DNA of 19,650 bases, from the NCBI GenBank assembly GCA_937892995.1, contig CALBJS010000009.1:1-19650 (forward strand), in the 5' to 3' direction. Positions 1-7,205 of the stretch are shown here, piece after piece. The number at the start of each line of letters is the position of its first letter. The first letter of the stretch is position 1. Below the pieces are notes generated by a model. That model made no database searches. It saw nothing but the letters and a program-made list of their open reading frames with translations, and was not told the DNA's origin. This stretch comes from an uncultured Peptococcaceae bacterium (GTDB lineage Bacteria; Bacillota; Desulfitobacteriia; Desulfitobacteriales; Syntrophobotulaceae). The position numbers and the translations under genes are program-made.

Positions 1-90
1 TTCATTTGACGAGTCTAGCTTTAATTCTTATCTTGTTGTTCAGTTTTCAATGACCTTTGCTTTTCTCAGGTGTTTACCCCCCCAAGACGC
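1..90 (-). other. probable rRNA operon leader (16S side lies left of window)
   Basis: Read on the minus strand, this stretch follows a near-consensus promoter and contains GGTCATTGAAAACTGAACAA (about 36-55). That string is closely similar to the boxA-like processing/antitermination leader that precedes 16S or 23S rRNA in Bacilli and Clostridia. No protein reading frame is evident. I infer that the rRNA genes begin just beyond position 1; the mature 16S 5' end is not in the window. An intergenic spacer before 23S is an alternative, but the promoter directly upstream favours the operon start. Confidence 0.6.
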
Positions 91-96
91 TTACTT

Positions 97-125
97 ATAA
101 TATCACGCTGTTTTCAGACTGTCAA
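97..125 (-). promoter_or_regulatory. sigma-A promoter of the leftward rRNA operon
   Basis: On the minus strand TTGACA (plus 120-125) is followed by exactly 17 nt and then TATTAT (plus 97-102). The -35 is perfect and the -10 differs at one base. Upstream of the -35 (126-175) the DNA is AT-rich and could act as an UP element, as usual for rRNA promoters. Transcription would start near position 90 and run off the left edge. From 126 to 406 I see no gene and no other convincing site, only AT-rich DNA. Confidence 0.7.
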
Positions 126-406
126 CATCAAAATACAAGGAAAATCTAAAATTAATTCCCCAAATTTATTCATTTGTTAACCAAAGCCAACTCTGCACCA
201 TTTCTACATCATTTTTCTCAGACAACTTCACTATTCTTAATAAGTATTACTCGCTCTAATATTAGGAGTTAAATTTTTAACACTCATGACAAATCCAATA
301 AACTCTTAAATCATTATATTACAATACATTAATAGTACGAATTTTCGTTAAGCATTTAATGATTTCGTGAGTGTTTGAAGATTATCCAACATATTATATG
401 CAAGAA

Positions 407-452
407 AGATCAAAAGTTGCAATAACTTAATAACTTATGCAACTTTTGATCT
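407..452 (-). terminator. hairpin downstream of tyrS, likely terminator
   Basis: Perfect 15-bp inverted repeat (407-421 with 438-452) around a 16-nt loop. An 8-bp direct repeat AATAACTT (421-428, 429-436) starts at the last base of the left arm and fills most of the loop. It lies 26 bp past the tyrS stop. On the minus strand it is followed by a weak U-rich tract (TTCTTG), so termination is likely but not textbook. It would also insulate the rRNA promoter from read-through. Confidence 0.5.
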
Positions 453-478
453 GCATTTAGAAGAATCAAATAATCCAA

Positions 479-1714
479 TTAAACCCTAACCCTAGCAAAT
501 TTCCTCTTCCCTACTTTGATAATGTCACCGCTAGAGAAGTTAATAACGGCTTGGACATCCTCTATTTTTTTATCATTTATTCTTACTCCACCTTGGTCAA
601 TCAATCTCCTAGCCTCTCCACGACTGGAAGTTAACTTGGCTGCTACTAGGAGTGCTACTAATTCAACCTCAGTCTGCAAATCGAAACCCAGCTTTGTCAG
701 ACTTACTTCCGGCATTTCATCCGGGGCCTCTTTTTTCTGAAACATTTTAATAAATTCTTCTTTGGCCTGATTGGCCTCTTTTTCTCCATGGTAAATTCGG
801 ACAATTTCCCATCCTAATCTCATTTTCAAATCCCGAGGATGAACTGTTCCATCCGCAAGCCCCTTTTCCAGTTTGCGTATTTCGGCAACTTCTACCTTGG
901 TAACAAGCTCAAAATAGCGAATCATTAGTTCATCCGGAATAGACATGGTCTTTCCGAACATTTCTCGAGGACTTTCATAGACGCCGATATAATTACCCAG
1001 ACTTTTACTCATTTTCTGAACTCCGTCAAGCCCCTCAAGAATAGGAGTTGTTAAGGCTACTTGGAGTGCTTGACCGAAATCTTTCTGTAAATTACGCCCC
1101 ATGAGCAAGTTAAACTTTTGATCCGTTCCACCCAATTCTACATCGCTATCCAGGGCTATAGAGTCATATCCCTGCATGAGTGGATAAAAGAATTCGTGAA
1201 TGCTAATCGGTCTTTCCTCAGCATATCTTTTAGCAAAGTCATCTCTCTCCAGCATGCGGGCTACAGTTACCTTAGAAGCTAATTTAAGAACATCTTCAAA
1301 AGTTAATTTGGCAAGCCAAGTAGCATTAAATTCTATTCTTGTCTTCTCCGGATCAAGGATTTTAAATATCTGCTGCTTATAAGTCTCCGCATTGCGAAGT
1401 ATCTCTTCTTCAGTTAAGGGTTTTCGAGTTTCCGACCTTCCGGAGGGATCCCCTATTCTACCAGTAAAATCTCCAATAATGATAACTGCCTGATGTCCCA
1501 GATCCTGAAACTGTCTCATCTTTTGCAAAGGAACAGTATGACCAAGATGAATATCCGGGGCTGTGGGGTCTAGGCCTAGTTTAACGATCAAAGGTTTATT
1601 ACTAATCAGAGATTGCCTGATCTTTTCCTTTAACTCCTCTTCAGGAATAATTTCTGCAGCTCCCGTTTTTAAGATCTCCATTTGTCTTTGAACTTCTTTT
1701 TCAACTGAAATCAA
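479..1714 (-). CDS. tyrS: tyrosyl-tRNA synthetase
   Basis: Class I aminoacyl-tRNA synthetase that charges tRNA-Tyr with tyrosine in the cytoplasm. The protein of 411 residues has the HIGH-type motif HLGH at 56-59, the GGTDQKFN tyrosine/tRNA region around 195-202, the KMSKS loop at 234-238 and a C-terminal S4 RNA-binding domain (about 349-408). Length and sequence fit the TyrZ-like subgroup rather than the Bacillus TyrS type. The frame is open to an ATG at 1732, but that ATG lies next to the probable Shine-Dalgarno AAAGGG. I chose the TTG at 1714, 9 nt after AAAGGG, which gives the family-like N-terminus MISVEKEV. The gene is monocistronic and divergent from the PBP gene. The leader is only about 100 nt and lacks the T-box sequence that controls many Firmicute tyrS genes. 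Confidence 0.95.
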   Translation of the reverse strand: MISVEKEVQRQMEILKTGAAEIIPEEELKEKIRQSLISNKPLIVKLGLDPTAPDIHLGHTVPLQKMRQFQDLGHQAVIIIGDFTGRIGDPSGRSETRKPLTEEEILRNAETYKQQIFKILDPEKTRIEFNATWLAKLTFEDVLKLASKVTVARMLERDDFAKRYAEERPISIHEFFYPLMQGYDSIALDSDVELGGTDQKFNLLMGRNLQKDFGQALQVALTTPILEGLDGVQKMSKSLGNYIGVYESPREMFGKTMSIPDELMIRYFELVTKVEVAEIRKLEKGLADGTVHPRDLKMRLGWEIVRIYHGEKEANQAKEEFIKMFQKKEAPDEMPEVSLTKLGFDLQTEVELVALLVAAKLTSSRGEARRLIDQGGVRINDKKIEDVQAVINFSSGDIIKVGKRKFARVRV

Positions 1715-1818
1715 AATTAACATCCCTTTCATAAAATAGCTATCTCACTGTCTTCAATCCCCATTTGATGAAGGTATTAAGCGACAATTAGTTGTTCGAT
1801 AAAATATTGATGATTTCT

Positions 1819-1847
1819 ATTATAAAGTTAACTATATTTTATAGCAA
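1819..1847 (-). promoter_or_regulatory. tyrS promoter
   Basis: On the minus strand TTGCTA (plus 1842-1847) is followed by 17 nt and TATAAT (plus 1819-1824). The -10 is perfect and the -35 matches four of six bases. The predicted start near 1812 leaves a leader of roughly 100 nt. No T-box antiterminator consensus is present in it. Confidence 0.55.
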
Positions 1848-1888
1848 CCTTTTACCAAACCTATACAGTTTTTACTGCCTATAAAGTA

Positions 1889-1897
1889 TGGTATAAT
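1889..1897 (+). promoter_or_regulatory. extended -10 promoter of the PBP gene
   Basis: TGGTATAAT is an extended -10 (TG-N-TATAAT). The best -35-like sequence, TTTACT at 1871-1876, has a short 15-nt spacer, so the extended -10 probably carries the promoter. The predicted start is near 1904, giving a 70-nt leader. Confidence 0.5.
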
Positions 1898-1906
1898 ATT
1901 TTGTGC

Positions 1907-1957
1907 TTATTATTTTAGGGTTTATTATTTTAGGTACTTATTATTAAAGGCCTTTAA
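1907..1957 (+). repeat. three AT-rich 13-bp repeats plus palindrome in the PBP leader
   Basis: TTATTATTTTAGG occurs at 1907-1919 and 1922-1934, and with two changes (TTATTATTAAAGG) at 1938-1950. The third copy runs into a 14-bp palindrome, TTAAAGGCCTTTAA (1944-1957), just upstream of the ribosome binding site GGAGGCG. The repeats lie between promoter and start codon. A role in mRNA folding or protein binding is possible but unproven. Confidence 0.6.
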
Positions 1958-1973
1958 ACTGGAGGCGAATTAA

Positions 1974-4640
1974 ATGGCTAAAGAGAATAATCCTGGGAAT
2001 CGTAATCCCGAACAAAAGAATAGAAGAATCCGACCTATTAAGAAAAGGAAAAATAGAATACCGTTAAAATCAGTTCTAATTGCTATCTTAGGAGTATTTA
2101 TTTTTTCCTGTATTGCTCTAGGAATATTTACCATCAGTGCGGCCCTCGGAGCCCCTGAGTGGAATCCCCAACTTATCGCTGATCAAAAACAATCATCTAT
2201 AGTATATGACATTGAAGGCAATCCCATAGCCCAACTTCACGGCCTGGAAAATCGACTTTTAGTAAATTTTGAGGATATTCCAGAGCTAGTGAGGAATACT
2301 TTTATCGCTGTAGAAGACAAAAGATTTTATGATCACTTTGGGGCAGACCCCATTCGCATTGCTAAGGCAGCTATAAATAACTTGAAAGCCGGCGAAGTCG
2401 TAGAAGGTGGTAGTACTATCACCATTCAGCTCGCAAAAAATGCTTTTATCGAAGACCCTACTGCCAAAAAAATGAAACGTAAAATTCAGGAATTAGTACT
2501 AGCTATCCAAATTGAACGTGCTTATACCAAAGATGAGATATTAACCTTCTATCTGAACAGAATTTTCTTCGGAGAATCTTCTTTTGGAATAAGAACAGCT
2601 GCCCAAACCTACTTCGGTAAAGAACTTAAAGATCTTAACCCCGCTGAAATAGCTCTGCTAGCAGGCCTTCCTCAAGCCCCTAGTGCTTATGACCCTTATA
2701 TTAATCCAGAAAAAGCCAAGAAAAGACGCAACATAGTTTTGGCTATTATGCAGGACAATAACCTTATCTCGCAAGAAGAATTCGATAAGTACAAGGAAGA
2801 ACCTTTTACTTTTGTCGAACAAGTCAAATCCAAACAGGCGAAGGTTGTACTTCCAGAAATCTCTACTCGAAATAAGAAACATCCTTATTTTGTGGATTAT
2901 GTCATAAACGAGCTTCAAGATAAACACAAATTGACACCTGAACAGATCTATAACGGTGGATTGCATATCTATTCAACAGTAAACTCCAAAGTTCAAGATA
3001 CTGCTGAAAAAGCCTTCGCTAAATCCGGGAACTTTCCGAAGAGTGTTGATGAAATACCAGTCCAAGGTGCTATGACCGTCCTGGAATCCGAGACTGGAGC
3101 TATCACTGCTATGGTGGGCGGTAGAGAGTATACTCCCATGGGTCTGAATCGTGCTTGGCAGTCCAGACGTCAGCCAGGTTCAACTGCTAAACCGTTGGTT
3201 GTCTACGCTCCAGCTTTAGAAAAAGGTGGTTATTACCCCGGAACGGTATTTGACGATATGCCTGTGAAATATAATGATGGGTCGGGCGGAGTATGGGCCC
3301 CCACAGATTATGATACCGAAACAAGCGGTTGGAGGGGCCTCATTACCATGAGAGAAGCCGTAAAGGATTCTGTCAACGTTTACGCTGTGAAATTATTAGA
3401 GTCCATGGGTGTCAATTATGGCTGGCAATTTGGCAAGAATAATCTTGGGCTCGCTTTGAAAGAAAATGAAAAGGTCTTGAGTCTAGGACTAGGGACCTTT
3501 GAAGCTTCCACCCTAGAAATGGCTTCGGCTTATGGAACATTTGCCAATAACGGTGTTAAAGCAGAACCTTTCAGTGTTCTCAAAGTAGTCGGTCCTGATG
3601 GTAAGATTCTTCTGGAAAACACCCCTTCCAAGAAGAGAGTGATGAAAGAAACAACTGCTTATTTAATGAATGATTTATTAAGGACAGTAGTAACCTCCGG
3701 TACGGGTACCAGAGCTCGCCTAGGAAATTGGTATATTTGTGGCAAGACCGGCACAACCTCACTTGACCCTAATAAATATGGTTCTAGATCCGGAAACCCG
3801 GATGCTTGGTTTGCAGGATATAGCCCCAAATATACTGCTGTAGTCTGGATGGGCTATGACTCCGATGAGGATAAAAAACATTATTTGTATAAAGTCTATG
3901 GCGGTAGCTATCCTACTACCATCTGGAAGGAAGTCATGACTGTTGCCCATGAGGGCCTGTCCGTGCAATCCAGTATCACCCGTCCACAGGGACTAACCTC
4001 GGTTCGATTTGATAGAAAATCAGGCTTATTGCCAAGCAGTCTTACACCAGAGCAGTTTATTTCTAATGAAATATGTGCCGTTGACAGTGTTCCTACAAGT
4101 GTGAGTGATGTATGGTTAGAAGCTAAGGTATATGCCCATAACCCTGACTGGCTCGCCCCGGAAGATAGTCCTAATGCCGTCACTAAGGTTTTCCTGAGTC
4201 TTCCTAACCGTCCCAAGGATGTGACCTGGCCTAAAGATGAAGCCCCCTATAAAATGCCTAGTGAACCTCCTGATAATATACCTAATAACGAAGGTACAGT
4301 TAGTGGCGAAAGTCCTCCCCTAGGAGACACCGATATTCCGCAGTTGTCTATTGGTTCTGTTAATTTTGACCAAAAAAACACTAAGATTCAGATACCTCTT
4401 TTAAGTGGCTATAATTCCAAGAAATACACTGTTATGTTATATATTAAAAGACCGGGATTATCATATTTAGAAACATTCGTACCTGAAGATAACAGTACCA
4501 AATCCATCAACTACCGCTTAAGTCTGTCCGGAAACGGTTCAACCCCTGGAGATTACACCTTCTGGGCGGCACTCATGGATAATGAAACGTTTACGGTTGG
4601 ACCTCCGTCTAATCCGGCAACCCTTCAAATAACCGACTAA
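1974..4640 (+). CDS. class A penicillin-binding protein (PBP1A family)
   Basis: Bifunctional peptidoglycan polymerase: it makes glycan strands from lipid II and cross-links their peptides outside the membrane. The 888 residues comprise a basic cytoplasmic tail (1-33), one membrane anchor (about 34-56) and a GT51 glycosyltransferase domain with catalytic Glu114 in the EDKRFYDHFG motif. The transpeptidase follows, with nucleophile Ser403 in STAK, SVN at 466-468 and KTGT at 591-594. All key residues are present. A proline-rich linker (about 735-785) leads to an extra C-terminal domain of about 100 residues, probably beta-rich and fibronectin-III-like, which may bind cell wall or partners. The start is supported by GGAGGCG 7 nt upstream of ATG. 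The gene is monocistronic and followed by a terminator. Confidence 0.95.
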   Translation: MAKENNPGNRNPEQKNRRIRPIKKRKNRIPLKSVLIAILGVFIFSCIALGIFTISAALGAPEWNPQLIADQKQSSIVYDIEGNPIAQLHGLENRLLVNFEDIPELVRNTFIAVEDKRFYDHFGADPIRIAKAAINNLKAGEVVEGGSTITIQLAKNAFIEDPTAKKMKRKIQELVLAIQIERAYTKDEILTFYLNRIFFGESSFGIRTAAQTYFGKELKDLNPAEIALLAGLPQAPSAYDPYINPEKAKKRRNIVLAIMQDNNLISQEEFDKYKEEPFTFVEQVKSKQAKVVLPEISTRNKKHPYFVDYVINELQDKHKLTPEQIYNGGLHIYSTVNSKVQDTAEKAFAKSGNFPKSVDEIPVQGAMTVLESETGAITAMVGGREYTPMGLNRAWQSRRQPGSTAKPLVVYAPALEKGGYYPGTVFDDMPVKYNDGSGGVWAPTDYDTETSGWRGLITMREAVKDSVNVYAVKLLESMGVNYGWQFGKNNLGLALKENEKVLSLGLGTFEASTLEMASAYGTFANNGVKAEPFSVLKVVGPDGKILLENTPSKKRVMKETTAYLMNDLLRTVVTSGTGTRARLGNWYICGKTGTTSLDPNKYGSRSGNPDAWFAGYSPKYTAVVWMGYDSDEDKKHYLYKVYGGSYPTTIWKEVMTVAHEGLSVQSSITRPQGLTSVRFDRKSGLLPSSLTPEQFISNEICAVDSVPTSVSDVWLEAKVYAHNPDWLAPEDSPNAVTKVFLSLPNRPKDVTWPKDEAPYKMPSEPPDNIPNNEGTVSGESPPLGDTDIPQLSIGSVNFDQKNTKIQIPLLSGYNSKKYTVMLYIKRPGLSYLETFVPEDNSTKSINYRLSLSGNGSTPGDYTFWAALMDNETFTVGPPSNPATLQITD

Positions 4641-4696
4641 AATATAGGGGACAAAAGCAAGAGAAGAAGGGACTGTAGCTAAAAAACATAGTCAGT

Positions 4697-4729
4697 AGAT
4701 GCCTCAAAGTACTATTTGAGGCATCTTTT
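4697..4729 (+). terminator. Rho-independent terminator of the PBP gene
   Basis: Twelve-bp perfect stem (AGATGCCTCAAA at 4697-4708 with 4715-4726), 6-nt loop, then a short T run. It lies 56 bp past the PBP stop codon. Confidence 0.75.
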
Positions 4730-4733
4730 AGAT

Positions 4734-4799
4734 AAAGGGACGTTTCCTCTGTAACATAAAAGGTACATACCTTTTATGTTACAGAGGAAACGTCCCTTT
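4734..4799. repeat. perfect 32-bp inverted repeat, REP/MITE-like element
   Basis: Arms 4734-4765 and 4768-4799 are perfect reverse complements over 32 bp with a CA loop. It begins AAAGGGACGTTTCCTCTGTA and ends with the complement. The element sits between the convergent PBP and mutS2 genes, 14 bp past the mutS2 stop, so it could end mutS2 transcripts. AAAGGGACG-type palindromes are, from memory, dispersed repeats in clostridial genomes and are thought to be mobilised by REP-associated Y1 transposases. That link is inference, as only one copy is visible here. Confidence 0.7.
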
Positions 4800-4813
4800 G
4801 TACCGTTGCTATT

Positions 4814-7204
4814 TTATTTTAGTTCGATAATGGTTACGCCGGAATCACCTTCTCCGAATTCTCCCAGACGGTAACCGGTAACGTGAGGATGTTCTTTTAG
4901 GAACTGGTGAACCCCTGCTCTAAGAGCACCTGTCCCTTTCCCGTGAATAACACTAACTTGATTAATGCCGGTAAGAACTGCATCATCCAGATATTTGTCC
5001 AGAAGCTCTAAGCCTTCGTCCACTAACTTGCCTCGGAGGTCAATCTCACTTCGAAGATTAACCGTTTTGTTCATACCAAATGCACCTATAATAGTCCTCT
5101 CAAAATGTTCCGGTTTTCTAGTTTCATCTATTAATCTTAGCTCGGAGAGTGGAACACTGATTTTAAGAATGCCCGCTTGGACGAGAACTTCTTTGTTATT
5201 ATCCGGCTTTTGCAAAACTTGACCTTTTTGCCTTAAGTTTGGTAGGTAAACCATCTGTCCGGGAATAATCTGATGGGGTTTTAACCCACCGATATTTCTT
5301 CTGTCTTTCCCTCCGGCATAAACACTTTCAGAGAGTTTTTTAATTTTCTGGCGGGATTTCTGCATCGCTGCTTCTTGTTCCCGGCGTTCTTTTTTTTGAG
5401 CTTCTTTTAACTCTTTGATAATCCCATCCGCTTCCAATTTTGCCCGCCGGATAATCTCCACGGCCTCTTCTTTGGCCTTATACACAATATCTTCATATTT
5501 TGTTTCTAATTCGGTATTTTTCTTCTTTAATTCAGTAACTTTTTGAACCGCTGCCCGATGTTCCTCCTCAATTTTACGTTTCTGCAATTCGATCTCTCTT
5601 TGAGTATCTTCTAAATTTTCGAGAAGATCACTTTCTTTCGTTTGACGATCAGAAATATAAGAACGAGCTTTGTCTAAGATCTTGATGTCCAGGCCCAGTC
5701 TTTTAGCAATGGATAAAGCATTACTTCTCCCTGGAATCCCTGTGAGAAGTCGATAGGTTGGTTTAAGAGTTTCCGGATCAAATTCAACAGAGGCATTTTC
5801 AACTCCACTAGTATTATAAGCAAAATCTTTAAGAGTCCCATAATGAGTCGTAGCCACGCCAAGACTGCCTCTTTCCAATAATTCAGCTAGTATTGCCATG
5901 GCTAGAGCCGCCCCCTCTGCGGGATCTGTACCTGCTCCCAACTCATCGAATAAGACCAGCGACTTCTCATCTGCTTCTTTCATAATATCCACGATATTGA
6001 TCATGTGGCCGGAAAAAGTACTTAAAGATTGCTCCACACTTTGTTCATCTCCGATATCAACGAAAACACGATCAAAAATACCTACTCTCGAATCACTTTC
6101 TACCGGAATATGAAGTCCGGACTGCATCATGATAACCATTAGCCCTATTGTCTTTAAAGTAACGGTCTTCCCTCCAGTATTCGGACCGGTGATTACAAGG
6201 AATTTATAGTCTTTCCCCAATTCGATAGTTATCGGAACTATAGGCCCTGTTAATAACGGGTGTCTTGCCCTTACTAGCCTTATCTCTTGTTTGCTGACTA
6301 CAATAGGGGAACCTGCTTCCATATCTTCACTCAAGCGTGCTTTGGCCAGGATAAAGTCTAATTTAGCGAGAGCCTCATAAAGAGCGGAAATCTCAGCCAC
6401 CTTCGCCGCTACCAAGGCAGTAAGGTGTTGAAGAATTCTTTGGATTTCTCTATTTTCTTTCAAAATCGTCTCTCTTAATTCATTGCCTAATTGCACAACA
6501 ACCATGGGTTCGATAAAAACCGTGGCTCCACTGGCTGATTGGTCGTGAACAATACCGGGAAAGACTGAGCTATATTCCAGCTTTATCGGGACAACATAAC
6601 GTTCGCCCCTAGTCGTAATGACCTGATCCTGAAGCATTTTCTGATAGTTGCTATTACGCAGAATTCCATCCAAACTATCTTTAATTTTTTGCTGCCCGGT
6701 AAGCTTAGCCCGACGTAACCGGGCTAATTCGGCCGAAGCACGATCACTAATGTTTCCATCCTCGGAAATACTGCGGGATAACTCATCTTCAATATTTTTC
6801 TGAGGGCTAATCGTTTCTACAATTTGCCTTAGAGTAAAAAGTTCACTGTAACTGTCTTTGGCCGTTGGAGGATAATCCACGAGGGTATTTCTAATTTGTC
6901 TTGCGATCTTTAGTGTATCCCGAATTTCAAGTAATTCCTCGGGGTTTAAGATACCACCTCGGTCACATCTTTCCAAATAGGAACGGATTTCTCTAGCACC
7001 CCTAACCGAGAAAAGAGGGTTGATTCGAAGTAAAATCTTGCCCTCATCTGTTTCCCTCAGCATTTGTCTTACTGTACGTAAATCGGGCTGAGGAAGAAGG
7101 GTTTCGGCCAATTCCTTAGCCCTAGGTAACATGCAGTGTGCCTTAAGTTGTTCTCTTACTTTTCCGTAATCAAGTTTTGCTAACGCTTTTTCGGTCACTA
7201 TCAA
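4814..7204 (-). CDS. mutS2: MutS2 ATPase with Smr domain
   Basis: MutS-family ATPase lacking the mismatch-recognition domain. Bacterial MutS2 proteins are linked to suppression of recombination and, in Bacillus subtilis, to splitting collided ribosomes. The 796 residues show a core with Walker A GPNTGGKT (340-347), an STFSGHM segment (395-401) and Walker B LVLFDELGAGTDP (416-428). A long charged coiled coil follows (about 520-628), then a KOW-like beta domain (about 648-692) and a C-terminal Smr domain (720-796) with DLRG (722-725) and HGKGTGALR (754-762). DLR replaces the DLH of nuclease-type Smr proteins, as in B. subtilis MutS2. The TTG start at 7204 follows the upstream stop codon after one nucleotide, with GAGGAG 12 nt before it. 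A GTG at 7198 is a less well placed alternative. The gene is probably translated in coupling with the U32 gene. Confidence 0.95.
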   Translation of the reverse strand: MIVTEKALAKLDYGKVREQLKAHCMLPRAKELAETLLPQPDLRTVRQMLRETDEGKILLRINPLFSVRGAREIRSYLERCDRGGILNPEELLEIRDTLKIARQIRNTLVDYPPTAKDSYSELFTLRQIVETISPQKNIEDELSRSISEDGNISDRASAELARLRRAKLTGQQKIKDSLDGILRNSNYQKMLQDQVITTRGERYVVPIKLEYSSVFPGIVHDQSASGATVFIEPMVVVQLGNELRETILKENREIQRILQHLTALVAAKVAEISALYEALAKLDFILAKARLSEDMEAGSPIVVSKQEIRLVRARHPLLTGPIVPITIELGKDYKFLVITGPNTGGKTVTLKTIGLMVIMMQSGLHIPVESDSRVGIFDRVFVDIGDEQSVEQSLSTFSGHMINIVDIMKEADEKSLVLFDELGAGTDPAEGAALAMAILAELLERGSLGVATTHYGTLKDFAYNTSGVENASVEFDPETLKPTYRLLTGIPGRSNALSIAKRLGLDIKILDKARSYISDRQTKESDLLENLEDTQREIELQKRKIEEEHRAAVQKVTELKKKNTELETKYEDIVYKAKEEAVEIIRRAKLEADGIIKELKEAQKKERREQEAAMQKSRQKIKKLSESVYAGGKDRRNIGGLKPHQIIPGQMVYLPNLRQKGQVLQKPDNNKEVLVQAGILKISVPLSELRLIDETRKPEHFERTIIGAFGMNKTVNLRSEIDLRGKLVDEGLELLDKYLDDAVLTGINQVSVIHGKGTGALRAGVHQFLKEHPHVTGYRLGEFGEGDSGVTIIELK

Positions 7205-7205
7205 T

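Noticed and set aside
1733..1973. T-box riboswitch upstream of tyrS
   Set aside because: No T-box antiterminator consensus on the minus strand, and the promoter leaves only about 100 nt of leader.
3908..4216. Open frame on the minus strand inside the PBP gene
   Set aside because: It is the antisense shadow of a well-conserved coding region, without ribosome binding site or family motif.
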